This document shows positions 1 through 10,600 of a stretch of 42,710 nt of DNA, piece by piece. Position 1 is the stretch's first letter; each line of letters starts with the position of its first letter. Location of the stretch: contig MWEG01000098.1 in assembly GCA_002070945.1 (NCBI GenBank), positions 1-42,710 on the forward strand, read 5' to 3'. The notes below the pieces were generated by a model, which had not been told where the DNA came from, made no database searches, and worked only from the letters and a program-made list of their open reading frames with translations. The DNA is from Lentisphaerae bacterium ADurb.Bin082. Its GTDB lineage: Bacteria > Verrucomicrobiota > Lentisphaeria > Oligosphaerales > Oligosphaeraceae. A program made the translations under genes and the position numbers.

Positions 1-294
1 GTCAAGGAATGCATTGAGGCGGTAATTTGGGTCAAAGCCAGTAATATTGGGCAAGCCAGCTTTTTGAATGACCAGCGCTCCAGCCTCAAGTTCCCAGATG
101 ACCTGAAGCTCTTCGCCCAGCGCGTCCTCCTCCAAAGACTCCAATGAAACGAGGTGCTGTGTCTCATTGAGCTTGCCAGTCAGCGAACCAGCCTCCACCT
201 GGGTGACAACCCATCTTCTTCTTCGGACTTCAACCATCTGCCCGTCTTCAGGCAATTGAGAAAAGGTGGTATGCTGATTGGTGTTTTCTAACAT
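1..294 (-). CDS. drmD: N-terminus of a DrmD-like (DISARM, SNF2-type helicase) protein, cut by window edge
   Basis: The reverse strand is open from an ATG at 294 to base 1, giving 98 residues with no stop. The N-terminus contains VEVRRRRWVV, then QHLVSLESLEEDALGEELQV, then VIWELE, and ends GLPNITGF...LNAFLD. From memory this pattern marks the start of DrmD, the SNF2-family helicase of class 1 DISARM defence systems, which goes on with a 'DAVRWGA' segment and helicase motifs that would lie outside the window. The helicase motifs themselves are not visible, so the call rests on the N-terminal pattern alone. The ATG overlaps the stop of the upstream cytosine methyltransferase by one base (TAATG at 296-292), indicating translational coupling in one operon. 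DISARM helicases act on invading DNA in the cytoplasm. The alternative is a different SNF2-like protein sharing this N-terminal module. Confidence 0.72.
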   Translation of the reverse strand, partial: MLENTNQHTTFSQLPEDGQMVEVRRRRWVVTQVEAGSLTGKLNETQHLVSLESLEEDALGEELQVIWELEAGALVIQKAGLPNITGFDPNYRLNAFLD

Positions 295-1412
295 TAATTA
301 ATTTCGTTAGATCGTTGTAGGTGTTTTATATGCTGCATGATGCTGTCGCCAATGACTTTTCCCAGCTTGACAGGAACAGCATTTCCAATCATTCGGCCCA
401 CGACGCGCTGATTCATAGCCTGGCCTTTAGGAGTGAATTGGTAACTTTTCGGAAAAGTCTGAAGCAACGCACCTTCCCGCAGGGAAATGGCCCTATCCTG
501 TTCGGGATGGCCGAAACGGCCATTGCCAAAACCATAGAACTGCGTGGTCATTGTCGGCGACGGCTCATCCCAGCACATGCGCCCATAGACGCTACCGTAT
601 GTGCTTCCGGAGTCTTTCTTATGGCATTTCGCTATGAGTTCCTCTGGCCAATCGCGCCATGAACTTCCCTGCTTTGAGGCACGTATGCGCCGCATATTCA
701 ATGGAGACAACCTTGAACACTGGTGCATTGGGTCGCTGGGATCCTTGCTCCCAGCCTCAAGCGGCGGCTGATCCCCGATGGCATCCCGGACAGTCAGAGG
801 TTTGGCATCGCATTCTTTAGGAGTCAGCAGCCTGATATTGCCTAGACGCGAGGCCAGCAGCACAAGACGACGGCGCTTTTGGGGAATGCCATATTCGGCA
901 CAATCTACAATTGTATGATCTACCTTATAGTTAAGCTGCTCCAAAGTGTTTTTGAAATTTTCGAAGACATTCTGTTCCGCTAGGCCAGGCACATTCTCCA
1001 TAGTGACCAGTTCAGGCAGGAGCAACTCTACCATTCGTGCAAATTCGTTTAAAAGAAACCATCTGCCATTGGCATTTTGGCTTTCTGTACTCCTTGTCTT
1101 GAGGCTGTATGTGGAAAAGGTCTGACATGGAGCGCAACCTGCCAGCAATTTTAACTTCCCTGCGCCAAAATATCCCTGCAAATCCTGTTTGGTAAGCTCT
1201 GTCACCGATTTGAAAATGAATTTGGCGCGGTTGTTTTTTTCGTACGCATACTGACAGGCACGATCAAGGTCAACTCCAGCCTTGACTTCAATGCCGGCTT
1301 GACTCAACCCATAGGTCAATCCCCCGGCTCCGCAGAACAAATCCACGGCATCAATTCCACGCATTTCTTGCGATCTGTGTGTTGATGATGCCTTCATTTG
1401 CTTTTGCTCCAT
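294..1412 (-). CDS. DNA (cytosine-5-)-methyltransferase
   Basis: A 372-residue C5 cytosine methyltransferase of normal single-domain length. The ordered family motifs are present: motif I DLFCGAGG with the AdoMet loop, motif IV GCAPCQTFS with the catalytic Cys of the PCQ loop, motif VI MENVPGL, motif VIII QKRRRLVLLAS, motif IX PLTVRDAIGD and motif X with GNAVP near the C-terminus. The target-recognition region falls between about residues 215 and 310. I chose the ATG at 1412; a TTG two codons upstream (1418) is also open. The stop overlaps the start of the DrmD-like gene, so the enzyme probably provides self-DNA protection for a defence operon that continues left of the window. Class 2 DISARM uses a C5 methylase (DrmMII), whereas DrmD is typical of class 1, which uses an adenine methylase. 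A stand-alone Dcm-like modification enzyme is the alternative. Confidence 0.93.
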   Translation of the reverse strand: MEQKQMKASSTHRSQEMRGIDAVDLFCGAGGLTYGLSQAGIEVKAGVDLDRACQYAYEKNNRAKFIFKSVTELTKQDLQGYFGAGKLKLLAGCAPCQTFSTYSLKTRSTESQNANGRWFLLNEFARMVELLLPELVTMENVPGLAEQNVFENFKNTLEQLNYKVDHTIVDCAEYGIPQKRRRLVLLASRLGNIRLLTPKECDAKPLTVRDAIGDQPPLEAGSKDPSDPMHQCSRLSPLNMRRIRASKQGSSWRDWPEELIAKCHKKDSGSTYGSVYGRMCWDEPSPTMTTQFYGFGNGRFGHPEQDRAISLREGALLQTFPKSYQFTPKGQAMNQRVVGRMIGNAVPVKLGKVIGDSIMQHIKHLQRSNEIN

Positions 1413-1560
1413 ACTCAAGTTGTCATTTGAACTTGTTGAGCCGTCCAGGTAGATAGGTGACTGTTGGTTTAGGTTTCCCTTGCTGAAAAGTGCCGTTCAT
1501 TAACATAATGTACGAGCGGAGAATTACTATCCGTTTCACCTGAATTGAAGACATTTAATT

Positions 1561-1618
1561 GCCAAGGACGCCAGGAGCACCAAGATTCTTTTTTCTTGGC
1601 GCTCCTGGCGTCCTTGAC
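1561..1618. repeat. 24-bp inverted repeat (hairpin) between the RHS gene and the methyltransferase gene
   Basis: The left arm 1561-1584 and right arm 1595-1618 are reverse complements with two mismatches that can still form G-U pairs in RNA. The loop 1585-1594 is T-rich on the plus strand. The arm contains the phrase AAGGACGCCAGGAGC. It begins 16 bases beyond the RHS stop in the direction of transcription, so it may terminate the 17-kb operon. It lacks a clear T-run after the stem on the minus strand, so it may instead be a dispersed REP-like element. The rest of 1413-1634 shows no gene. Confidence 0.7.
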
Positions 1619-1634
1619 GATTAAGCAGCTGCGC

Positions 1635-4600
1635 CTACTGTTTAAGCAGGGTAGCGATTCTGTCCAGACAGAGCGGGGCGTACCAATAGACGCCATGAGC
1701 GTCATTGGGTTGGTCTCCCAGGTCAATTTTGAGTGGCGGCGGTGCCTGCATGTACAGGGGCGTGGTGCTGTCTGTAAAGCCGATGAGATAAACCAGGGGC
1801 GCCAAATGTACGACATAGTCAGAGCGGGTGAATATATTCATCCAATCTTGGTACGGAAAACGCGGCTTCGTATCAGCTGACAGCGGCGATCCCATGGTCA
1901 CCCAGTTGTTTAAAATCAGCGGCTGGCGATTGAGGGCATCTCGACTCAACACCGTTCCCCAACTGTGTGAGACCACGTTGATTTTGGCATAGCCCTTGGC
2001 TGGCAGGGTCGCCAAGCAATGCGTCAGGCTCGCCAAGGCAATGCCATGATGAATCGGGTTCGGCGGCAACAGGAATTCCGCCATCTGGCAGCCAGACCAG
2101 ATGAACTGATAATAGTCATGCTCAACGCCGCGCTCCTTAAGCAGGCCGATGAAATCGTCGGCATAGCCGGGAGCATGATGCTCAAGTCCATGAACGATGA
2201 CAGTGGCCTGGTCATGCTCGCGGGGCTGGGCGGCAAATACCAGGGTCATCCCCGGGTCTGCGAACATGCCAGCCAGATATTCAATTCCGCCGCGCCAGAA
2301 TCGGAGCATGGGCGGACCGCCGCCAGACATCATCGCGGCCTGAACCAAAACCATGCCAAAACCCCCGGTCGGATCACGATGATTGACTGGATCATTCCGG
2401 CAATAGGCATATCGATGCAGGCTCAAGGGCTGCTCTAGATCGCCGGGGTGCTGGTCACGTGAAATGAAAATGCCGACTTCCGGCCAATAGAACCGCGAGC
2501 GCAGATACACTAAGCCAGTGGTCGGGTCCTGCCATTCGCCGGCAAAGCCAAGGCCTGGTTCAGGCGACGCGCCAGTGGACAATGGCTGCCCCCAGGAATC
2601 ATAGTCGGCGGGCGAGTTGGCGGCAGTATCGCCCTGCCCCAGAAATCCGCGCACGTTGCCGACATTGTCGGTCAGGCAACGCAGCCGCCCCAAGCGACTG
2701 GAGTACATGGCCAGGAGAGAGCCAGACCAAAGGCAAAAACGCTGGTCAGCGATGACGCCGTCCCGGCTTTCGACTGTTTCCAGCAGCTGCGGGACGGCGT
2801 CCGGAGTCAAGCCGACGCTGCGGAAACGAATTTCCTGCCGGGAAACGCCCCCGTCAGCGGCGGTGACCGTCGTCTGGCTGGATAGAAGCCCTTCGGCATC
2901 GTATGTGTAGCCTGTCCGTCGCTCGCCGATTTTTCTGCCCTGTTCGTCATGCTCAACAATGATGACTGCGGTCAGTTTGTTTTCGCAATCCCAGATGAAC
3001 CGTCGTTCCGGCTCTTGTCGGCCTTGACGATAGACGGCAGTCAGAGAGCCGTTGTCATCCCAGACAAAATCACGCTGGACGGTTTGGGTCGCTGTTTCGC
3101 TCGTTTCCGTCAGCAGGCGGTCGTTGACATCAAAACTGCGCTGGCGGATGATATAGTCGCCGTCAGCGTATTGGCGATAGTCAGCCAAGCGGTTGCCAGC
3201 CAGGTCATAATAGAAATCCTGGACATAGTGCATTTGTTTTGTTCCTGGGGCATCGGACTCTTCTCTGCGCAGCCGTCCCCAAGCGTCATACTGCCATTGG
3301 CGTCGTCGTTCCTGGCAGCTGCCGTCAGCCAGCCGTCTTGTTTCCAGGGCCGTGATTTGACGACCGGCAGCGTCTGCTGTCGTCTCGCAGGCGTAGAGCA
3401 GCTGGCCGACTTCGTCCAGGTGCCGGATGGCAGCTGGCCTGGCCTGTTCGTCCCATTCCCAGACCGTGCAGCCGCCGTCTGGGAATTCCACCCTGGCCAA
3501 GAGACCGCGCTGATCATATTCGAGGCGGTAATCGCCGGCGTCGCCCCCTGTCGCCATCGTCACGCTGACTTGTGCGCAAAGACCGTTTTCGCCATATTCG
3601 TACCGGCAGTCGGCCATGTCCGTCGCCAGGCGGGTGAGTCGGTCATCCAGGTCGTATTCCATGCTGACGGGAGGGTCTTCATCAAGGCGTCGCTCCAGTA
3701 GGCGCCCGAGATGGTCGTGGGTCATGGTGAGCGTCTGGCTCTGGCCGGTGTCAAGTTCCCGGCGAATGAGCTTCCTCAGGCGTCCGCCAGAATCGTACGA
3801 GCAGACATATTCATGGAGGACATTATCGCTGGCCCCTGCCTTGGCGTGGGTGCGTCGCAGGAGCCGCTCGTGGTTTTGACAGTAGTAGGTCGTGCAATTG
3901 CCGACAAAGTCAAGGTGACGGCTTGGGCGCAGGCCATCGTCGGCATAGAAGGTCTGGCTTTCCTGGCCGCCAGGAAGGCGTTCGCCGATGGGGCGTCCAA
4001 GTTCATCTCGTCTGTACCTGGTCAAGCGGCCGAGGGGGTCGACCAAACCAGTGAGAATTTTGCCGGAATGGTATTGGAAGACAAACTCCGCTGAGTCCGA
4101 TGGTGCGTCTGGGGCGTCGCGTTCGTCCAGCGTCGGCAGGAGATGGCGCATTGGCTGCCCCTGGGGATCGCGTTCTGTTTCCCGGCAATTCCCGACCTCG
4201 TCTATGACTGTGAGCAGGCGGCCCTGCGCATCGTAGACATAATCTCGGCGCCCGCCGTTGGCGGCAATCCTAGCCGAAAGCAATCCGCGGGCGTCATATT
4301 CAAATCGGGTGGTGTTTTCGAGCGGGTCGGTTGAACTCAGGAGTTCCCCAATCGGCCCGTAACTGCGCAGCCAGCGCCCTCCCCCCGGCATAGTCAGCTC
4401 AGTGATTCTGCCGATTGCGTCGCGTTGATAAAATGTCCGCATGCCGGTGGCTGATTCCTCGGCGATCAATCGTCCGCCCGCATCATACATGGCCAGTCGG
4501 CGGCGCATTTCTCGCCCAGGGCTGCGGGCATGACAGGCGTAGAGGCCGTTTCCGAGGGCTTGGCGTTCGATAATTCCATCGGCCAAAGTCGCCACTGCGG

Positions 4601-7600
4601 TTTGGCGCCCTTCCCGGTCATAGAAAAATTGAGTGACAATTGGGAAAGTCAGCACAGCCGGCGGCTGCTCGCGGTCTTCAGGCGCCAGCGTCAGGCCACC
4701 GCCTTGCAAAGACGGCCGGCCGACGGCGTCATAAACCGTCCGCTCAAGGTCTCCATCCTGGTTCCAGCGTTCGACGATGCGACCGACAGCGTCGCGACGC
4801 AGTTGCTGCCACGCCCCGCTGCTGTTGTTGACTTGCCTAATCTTTCCTGATGCATCGTACTTGAAGGTGCGCCAATGGCCGAGGGAATCTGTTGTCTGGC
4901 ACAGGTTCCCGTCGTCATCATAGTCCCAGACTGCCGCCAATTCATGGACGGTGCCATCTTCCGGATGAAAATACGTCATGGTCATCCCGTATGGCCGATT
5001 ATTCTGGTCATAATCAAAATCGATGCGAACTCCGCCGCCTTCCGTGATCGCTTCCATTTGGCCATGAGAGCCATAGTCGATGGCGGCGACCTGTTCGCCG
5101 TCCGGCCCAATCAGCGCTGCCGGTCGGCCCACAGCGTCATAGACGCGCTCCAGCTGCATGCCTGTAAAGGTCTTAACTGAAGTCATCCGGCCGGCGGCGT
5201 CATAGTCGTATTCCGCCGTGCGGCCAGCCGGGTCAAGAACAGCGAAACAACTCCCATCCGACCGATAGTGGTAGGACGTCGTTTGCCCCAGTGCGTCTGT
5301 TCGCGATTGCAGTCGCCCGGCCGAATTGTATGATTGTCGGGTGACATGTCCCAGCGGATTGGTGACGGCCGTCTCTCGTCCAGTGGCGTCATATTCATAC
5401 ATTGTCCTGGCGCCGTCCGGGCCGATTTTGGCGTGGACTCGTCCGGCGGCGTCATGCAAGAAGACGGTTTCATTGCCGAGGACATCGGTAAGCACGGCGT
5501 ATCCGGCGGTTGGCTGTGCGAGCAGATCGCGACTGGCGCCATCTGGCCCGGTGGTTCGGATGAGCCTCCCGGCGGCATCGTACGTCAACGCCGCCAGCAA
5601 TCGCCCGGCACCGTCATGCACGGCCGTAATGTGATGCGGATACGCTGCCAGGCCGTAAGTATAACGCCGCCGCAAGCGCTCCTGGCCGTCGTCGGCAAAG
5701 CGTCGGACTTCGAGCAAGTTTCCCAGCTGGTCGTAGTTATACGAAATCCGCACTAGGTTTGGCCGTGTCATCACGGCAGCCGTGCGCCGACCGGTGGCGG
5801 CATCGGTTTCAAACTTCAACAGCTCTTCGGCATCGCCTTCTGCGCCGACGGCTCGAACCCCATCGGCGGAAATAGCCAGGCGCTCCCCATTGGGAAGACG
5901 CATGCCAGTCAGGCGGAGGTCGCCATAGACGGCAATGCTCGCATACTCCCCGACTGGCAGTCCCAGGCCGTCCCGACCGTCGCCAAGCATGTCAACCTCT
6001 CCGAGGTGTTCACGGGTCAAGTCATACTGGGCGCCATCCTGGTCTGTAAGGACAAAGCCGGGAAAATCATAATTTCCCCACGGCGTCTGTGGCCCTGCGG
6101 CAGCCCAATACGGGTCTAGCCCCGGCAAGACCATCAGGCGATCATCCACGGTTGGCGTCAAGGTGGCGGACAGGCCAGCCGGCCCGCGCCAGACGGCATG
6201 ATAGCAGAACGACCAGGCGCCGCCCTCTTCCCAGGCAAAGGCAAACGTCACACGACGACCGTCCACCAGCGTCACCGTCACATCGCGGCTGCCGCCGGAG
6301 CGGACAGAAAATTTCGCGCCGGAAACATCCATGATGCTGACCCGCTCCTCGTCAATGACTGGGTCCATCGCAGTCAACGTCGTGGACCAGCCATAGCCAT
6401 GGCCGGAGTCATAGATCGACGCACTGGAATAGTAACGCTTCAGGAGCAGCCCGACGGTGCCGCAAGAGACGCGGAGGTCTTCTTCCGAAAAGGCCAGTTG
6501 GCCGGTTTTCAGTTGGCTGTTGAGCGTGAATGACAATTCGGCAGCAACCGTCTGCCCGCCTTGGTGGACAGACAGGCGCAGGCGATAGCGACCGTTACGG
6601 ATGCCGCTGAGGTCAAGAACAGCCAAGCAGCCTTGCTCAACGGCCTTCTCTCTCCAGGCGATGTTTTCCTGGCCTTGGCGTTCAGCCCCGGGCGCTAGCG
6701 CGGCGGTCAATAGCCAATCCTCCTGTTGCTCGCTCTCTGTCAAGTCCAGCTTCGAGCCATGATCATCCCAGAGTTCGAGCGCATAGCGGACGTCGGGATC
6801 AGACTCAGTGGTGCAGGCTGATCCCAACACTTTCAAGACGCCTTCCTCGACGGTGGCACCTGCGTTAGGCGAGGCGATTTCCGCTTTCGGATTGCCGCGG
6901 ACAGCGTCGACAACTACGCTTCTGTCGGCGAACGCTGACAAAGCTGGAACCGCGAAATGGACGGTATAGGAACCGTCTGTCAGGCCGGCGACTGGAAACA
7001 CCGCATGGATGGATTCACCGCTGCCGGTTGCGGATGCAACCACGGCGCCCTTTTCATCCAGCACGTCTACCCGCCATTCTTGAGGTGACTTCAACCGTGC
7101 GGCAGCTGTGATTGCAGAAGCAGTTCCTGCCCAGGGGCGGACGGGGTTCGGCGAACAGGTGATGTCATGAAAAACCGCTGTTCTGATAGTCAGGCTGGCG
7201 ACATGGCTAGGGCGGCCAGCGCTGTCCCAAGCCTGGGCCGTCAGCTGATTGGCGCCAACCAGCAGGTCATGTTCTGACAATTGGAGAACCACAAGGCCGC
7301 CTTCCGGGAAAGCCATTTCACGGAACGTGATGCCATTCAGGGAGATGGTGATGCCGGCCAGCGGCATGTCACTATGCGCCATAACCAGGACTGTGACCGG
7401 AAATGCGGTCAGCGGCTCTGACGGCAATTCGGCAATCAGTTCGACTTCCGGTGGATTGCCGACCGGCGGGAGTGGATAGCGCATTGACCTGGCGTTCTGG
7501 TTGCCGTTGGTGTCAATGGCAATCACGACTAGGCCAGCCGCCAACTGGTTCAACGTGACCGGCAGGTTTTCCAGGACCAATTCTTGGCAGTTGTCAACGC

Positions 7601-10600
7601 TAACCGATTCTTTGATTAAAGCGCCGTCACTCGTCACGACCCGCAGACTGTGCATAGCCTGGTTGTCCCAGGCAGAAACAACTAGGCTGAAAGCATCTCC
7701 GGGTGGCAGCCCCCCGACGGCAATAGTAATCTCCGGAGAGATGTTGTCATCGGCAAAACGGCTGTAGTAGAATTCCAGTCTTTCGGAACGGATTTCGGTT
7801 TCGTCCTTGTCCCTGACTCGTGCTTGAAGGACATGCCGCCCTTCGGTGAGTCCCTCAACCGCGAGCCAGCCGCTGATGGCGCGAGTGTTGGTTTCGCCCT
7901 TCAGCAGAGGCGCGTCATCCAGGTATATCGCCAGGTCCGAACATTCCGCCAGGCCATTGACCGCCGCCAGGACAGCCACATCCCCGGCAATGACTTTGTG
8001 TTCAGAGGACAACCCAGGAATGGCGACCAGGACGGTTGTCGGCTCCGCTTCCGGCGGCAGCGATGGCGGCGTCACCTCGACGGGGATTTCCAGCGACGTG
8101 CTGTTTCCGGCTTGATCCCGCGCCGCCAGATGAACCAGGTAGGAACCGGCGAAGGCTTTGTCCAGCACGATTCGACGGCATTTAACATCCTGGCCCAAAG
8201 GCGCTTCCAGGACTATTTCCTCTTGCAGCAGCGCGATGCCAGTCGGCGATTCGACCCGCAGTGACACGGTCGTGGTTGAGATGTCCTGGATTGAAAATAG
8301 CACGTCGAGGACATCGCCGGCCGTCACCCTCTTCCACTCCCCAGAGGCAGTCACTGTCGGCGCGACGCCATCGAGAATGATTCCAGCGTGCGCCGATGCA
8401 ATCATCCCTCGCTTGCACGTCGTCGCCTGGAGGCGATATGCGCCGTCGACGATATCGCGCCCTTGTCGATTCTTGAAGTCCCAGGTCAGCTGGACGTCCT
8501 CCTCAACGCCAGTCATGACCGTGACTTCGCGACCGGTCGCATCCAGTACTGTCACAGTCCAGAAGTCAGCTTGACCGGTTCGAAGGCTGATCAGGCAGCC
8601 CCCGCCGTTCCTGCCATATACGGCAGCATCGGTTGACAGCTTAATCCAGTTTGACGTCTCCAGGAGGCGCTGGCGCCAATCGCCAAACAAGGCAAGCGCA
8701 TGGAAATCCAACTTGGGCGCTGGCAAGGACGCTTCTGCTTCTCGGCTGCATGCAGCGAGAATTGAATAAATTGCTACGGCGGTGGAAAGACCAGACCCGT
8801 GCGCGGCGTCTGCTGCTGAGTCCACGTCGGCATCAGCTGCCAGGCTTTGGTGCGCTTGCTCCTGCTTTGCCTTGTCAGGCCAAGGTGCAGCTGACGCCGA
8901 CTTGTACACGGTTTGCGGATCGCCGGGCTGCCGAAGGCGACTGTGCCAGACGCCGGTCGGCAGCCGGGTCAGGAGTGCGCGGGGATTGCGGCGGTGCAGT
9001 TCAGATGCGTCCAGCAGGCAGAACGTCCCCAAGGCAGCATCAGACATCAAGCTGGATACGTGTTCATGCAAGGGTTCTTCATGCGCCTCACCGCACCACA
9101 GCGGCAACGATTGCCGCAGAGACCCAGAGAAGACTTCAAGGGGGGAAAGGACGTCGCAGGACAAGGTCTTAGCGAGAGTCACATCCGCTTGCAAGAGAGA
9201 CGTGAGCATAGTTGCCAAGGCCAGTTCCCGAAGAACGGCGGGCGGCTCATCGTTGGCCAGCATCCAATGTTCGACGTCGATGCGTGTCAATGGCGCTGTC
9301 ACCAGGGCCTGGCCACCAATGCGTATCGGCTGGCCTCCAATACGTTGAAAAATCGCCTCGCGCGAACATAAAGTCGCCTGGAGATTCGTCGCCGTTGCTG
9401 CGGAAAAGGCTCCAGCCAGCAGCCGAAGAGCCTGATCCTGGCGGCTGCGGATTCGAAACGCCAAAGCCGTCAAGAAGGCCGTATCGTCTGCCGGGCTATC
9501 TGCCGCCAAGGCACCAGCGTCAGTTGTCATGCTGCCAGACGATATGGCCAAAACGGTCAAGGCGCCGGCTTGCAGACGCCCAGTCAGGTGATCGGTTTCC
9601 AGTGTGCCAGCACGCAGGCGACGTGACAGGGAAATCGTGATCTCTGCGCCATACGACCGCGAAGCCAGCGCTTTGCCGATAACCTGGTCGGACAAGGTGA
9701 CGATCGGACGCACGTTCAGGTTGCAGACATCTGAGCCAACGTCGTTTCTGGCCATTGTCCCGCCCTGCCCTCCTGCGGTCGCCGTTTCTTCCTGCCAATG
9801 GATGACAACGCCAACATGGTGCAGGTCAGCCTGCGGGAAAGTCGCCTGGGCCAGGACGCCGGCAGAATCGCTCAAGGTCAGAACGATTTCGGCCTGACAA
9901 TCGGGAAAGACGTCAGGACTGGCTTGGTAGACGTTTTTCAGCAGAACTGGTTGCAGGCTCATGGGGCCTGTCAGGCGGTATCCAGGAAAGCCTGGCGCCG
10001 TCGGCAGCCAGTCGTTCAACAGCCAATCGTGATAGTCGGCATTGAACAAGTATAGCACCTCCTCCAGACGCCGTGCCAGGTATTCACCCGGGAAAGACGT
10101 CGCTGCCCACGCTGCTTCCTTTGCTGGGTTCAGGCTCGTCAACTTCAACGGGGTCACGATTTTCGCCAGCCATTGCCTGGCTGCTGCCTTGTCCAGGGCT
10201 ATGGCCTTTGAATAGAGTGATTCCATGCCAAGCAAGGCTGGGAATACATTGATCCATTGCCGGGCGTGTTCTTGCTCGTTCATTCCCAAACCAGGCAGCC
10301 ATGGCGCCAGCACCTGGCACCAGGCTAAATCTAAATCCACACCTGGTGAATTCAGTTCTTCCGCCAGCGCAAAACGGTCAAAGACGTCATCTCGCGCTGA
10401 CCAGGGGAGAGGGGACCAGGCTTTGACCTGGGCTTGGCTCAGGGCAACTTGACCGGCCACCAATTCACAGGCATAGCCATGTCGGCGCAGCTCTGCCATC
10501 GCCGCACAGGTGATTTCCAAAGCATTGCCAGCTCCCTCCTCAAGGCATTGCTTTGGACTGCGACCGTAGCCGCGACCAGGCACCAAGCGCACCTGCGAAT

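Noticed and set aside
2949..3701. 250-codon plus-strand open frame
   Set aside because: Lies antisense within the YD repeats of the RHS gene; the RHS frame has clear family motifs throughout and this one has none.
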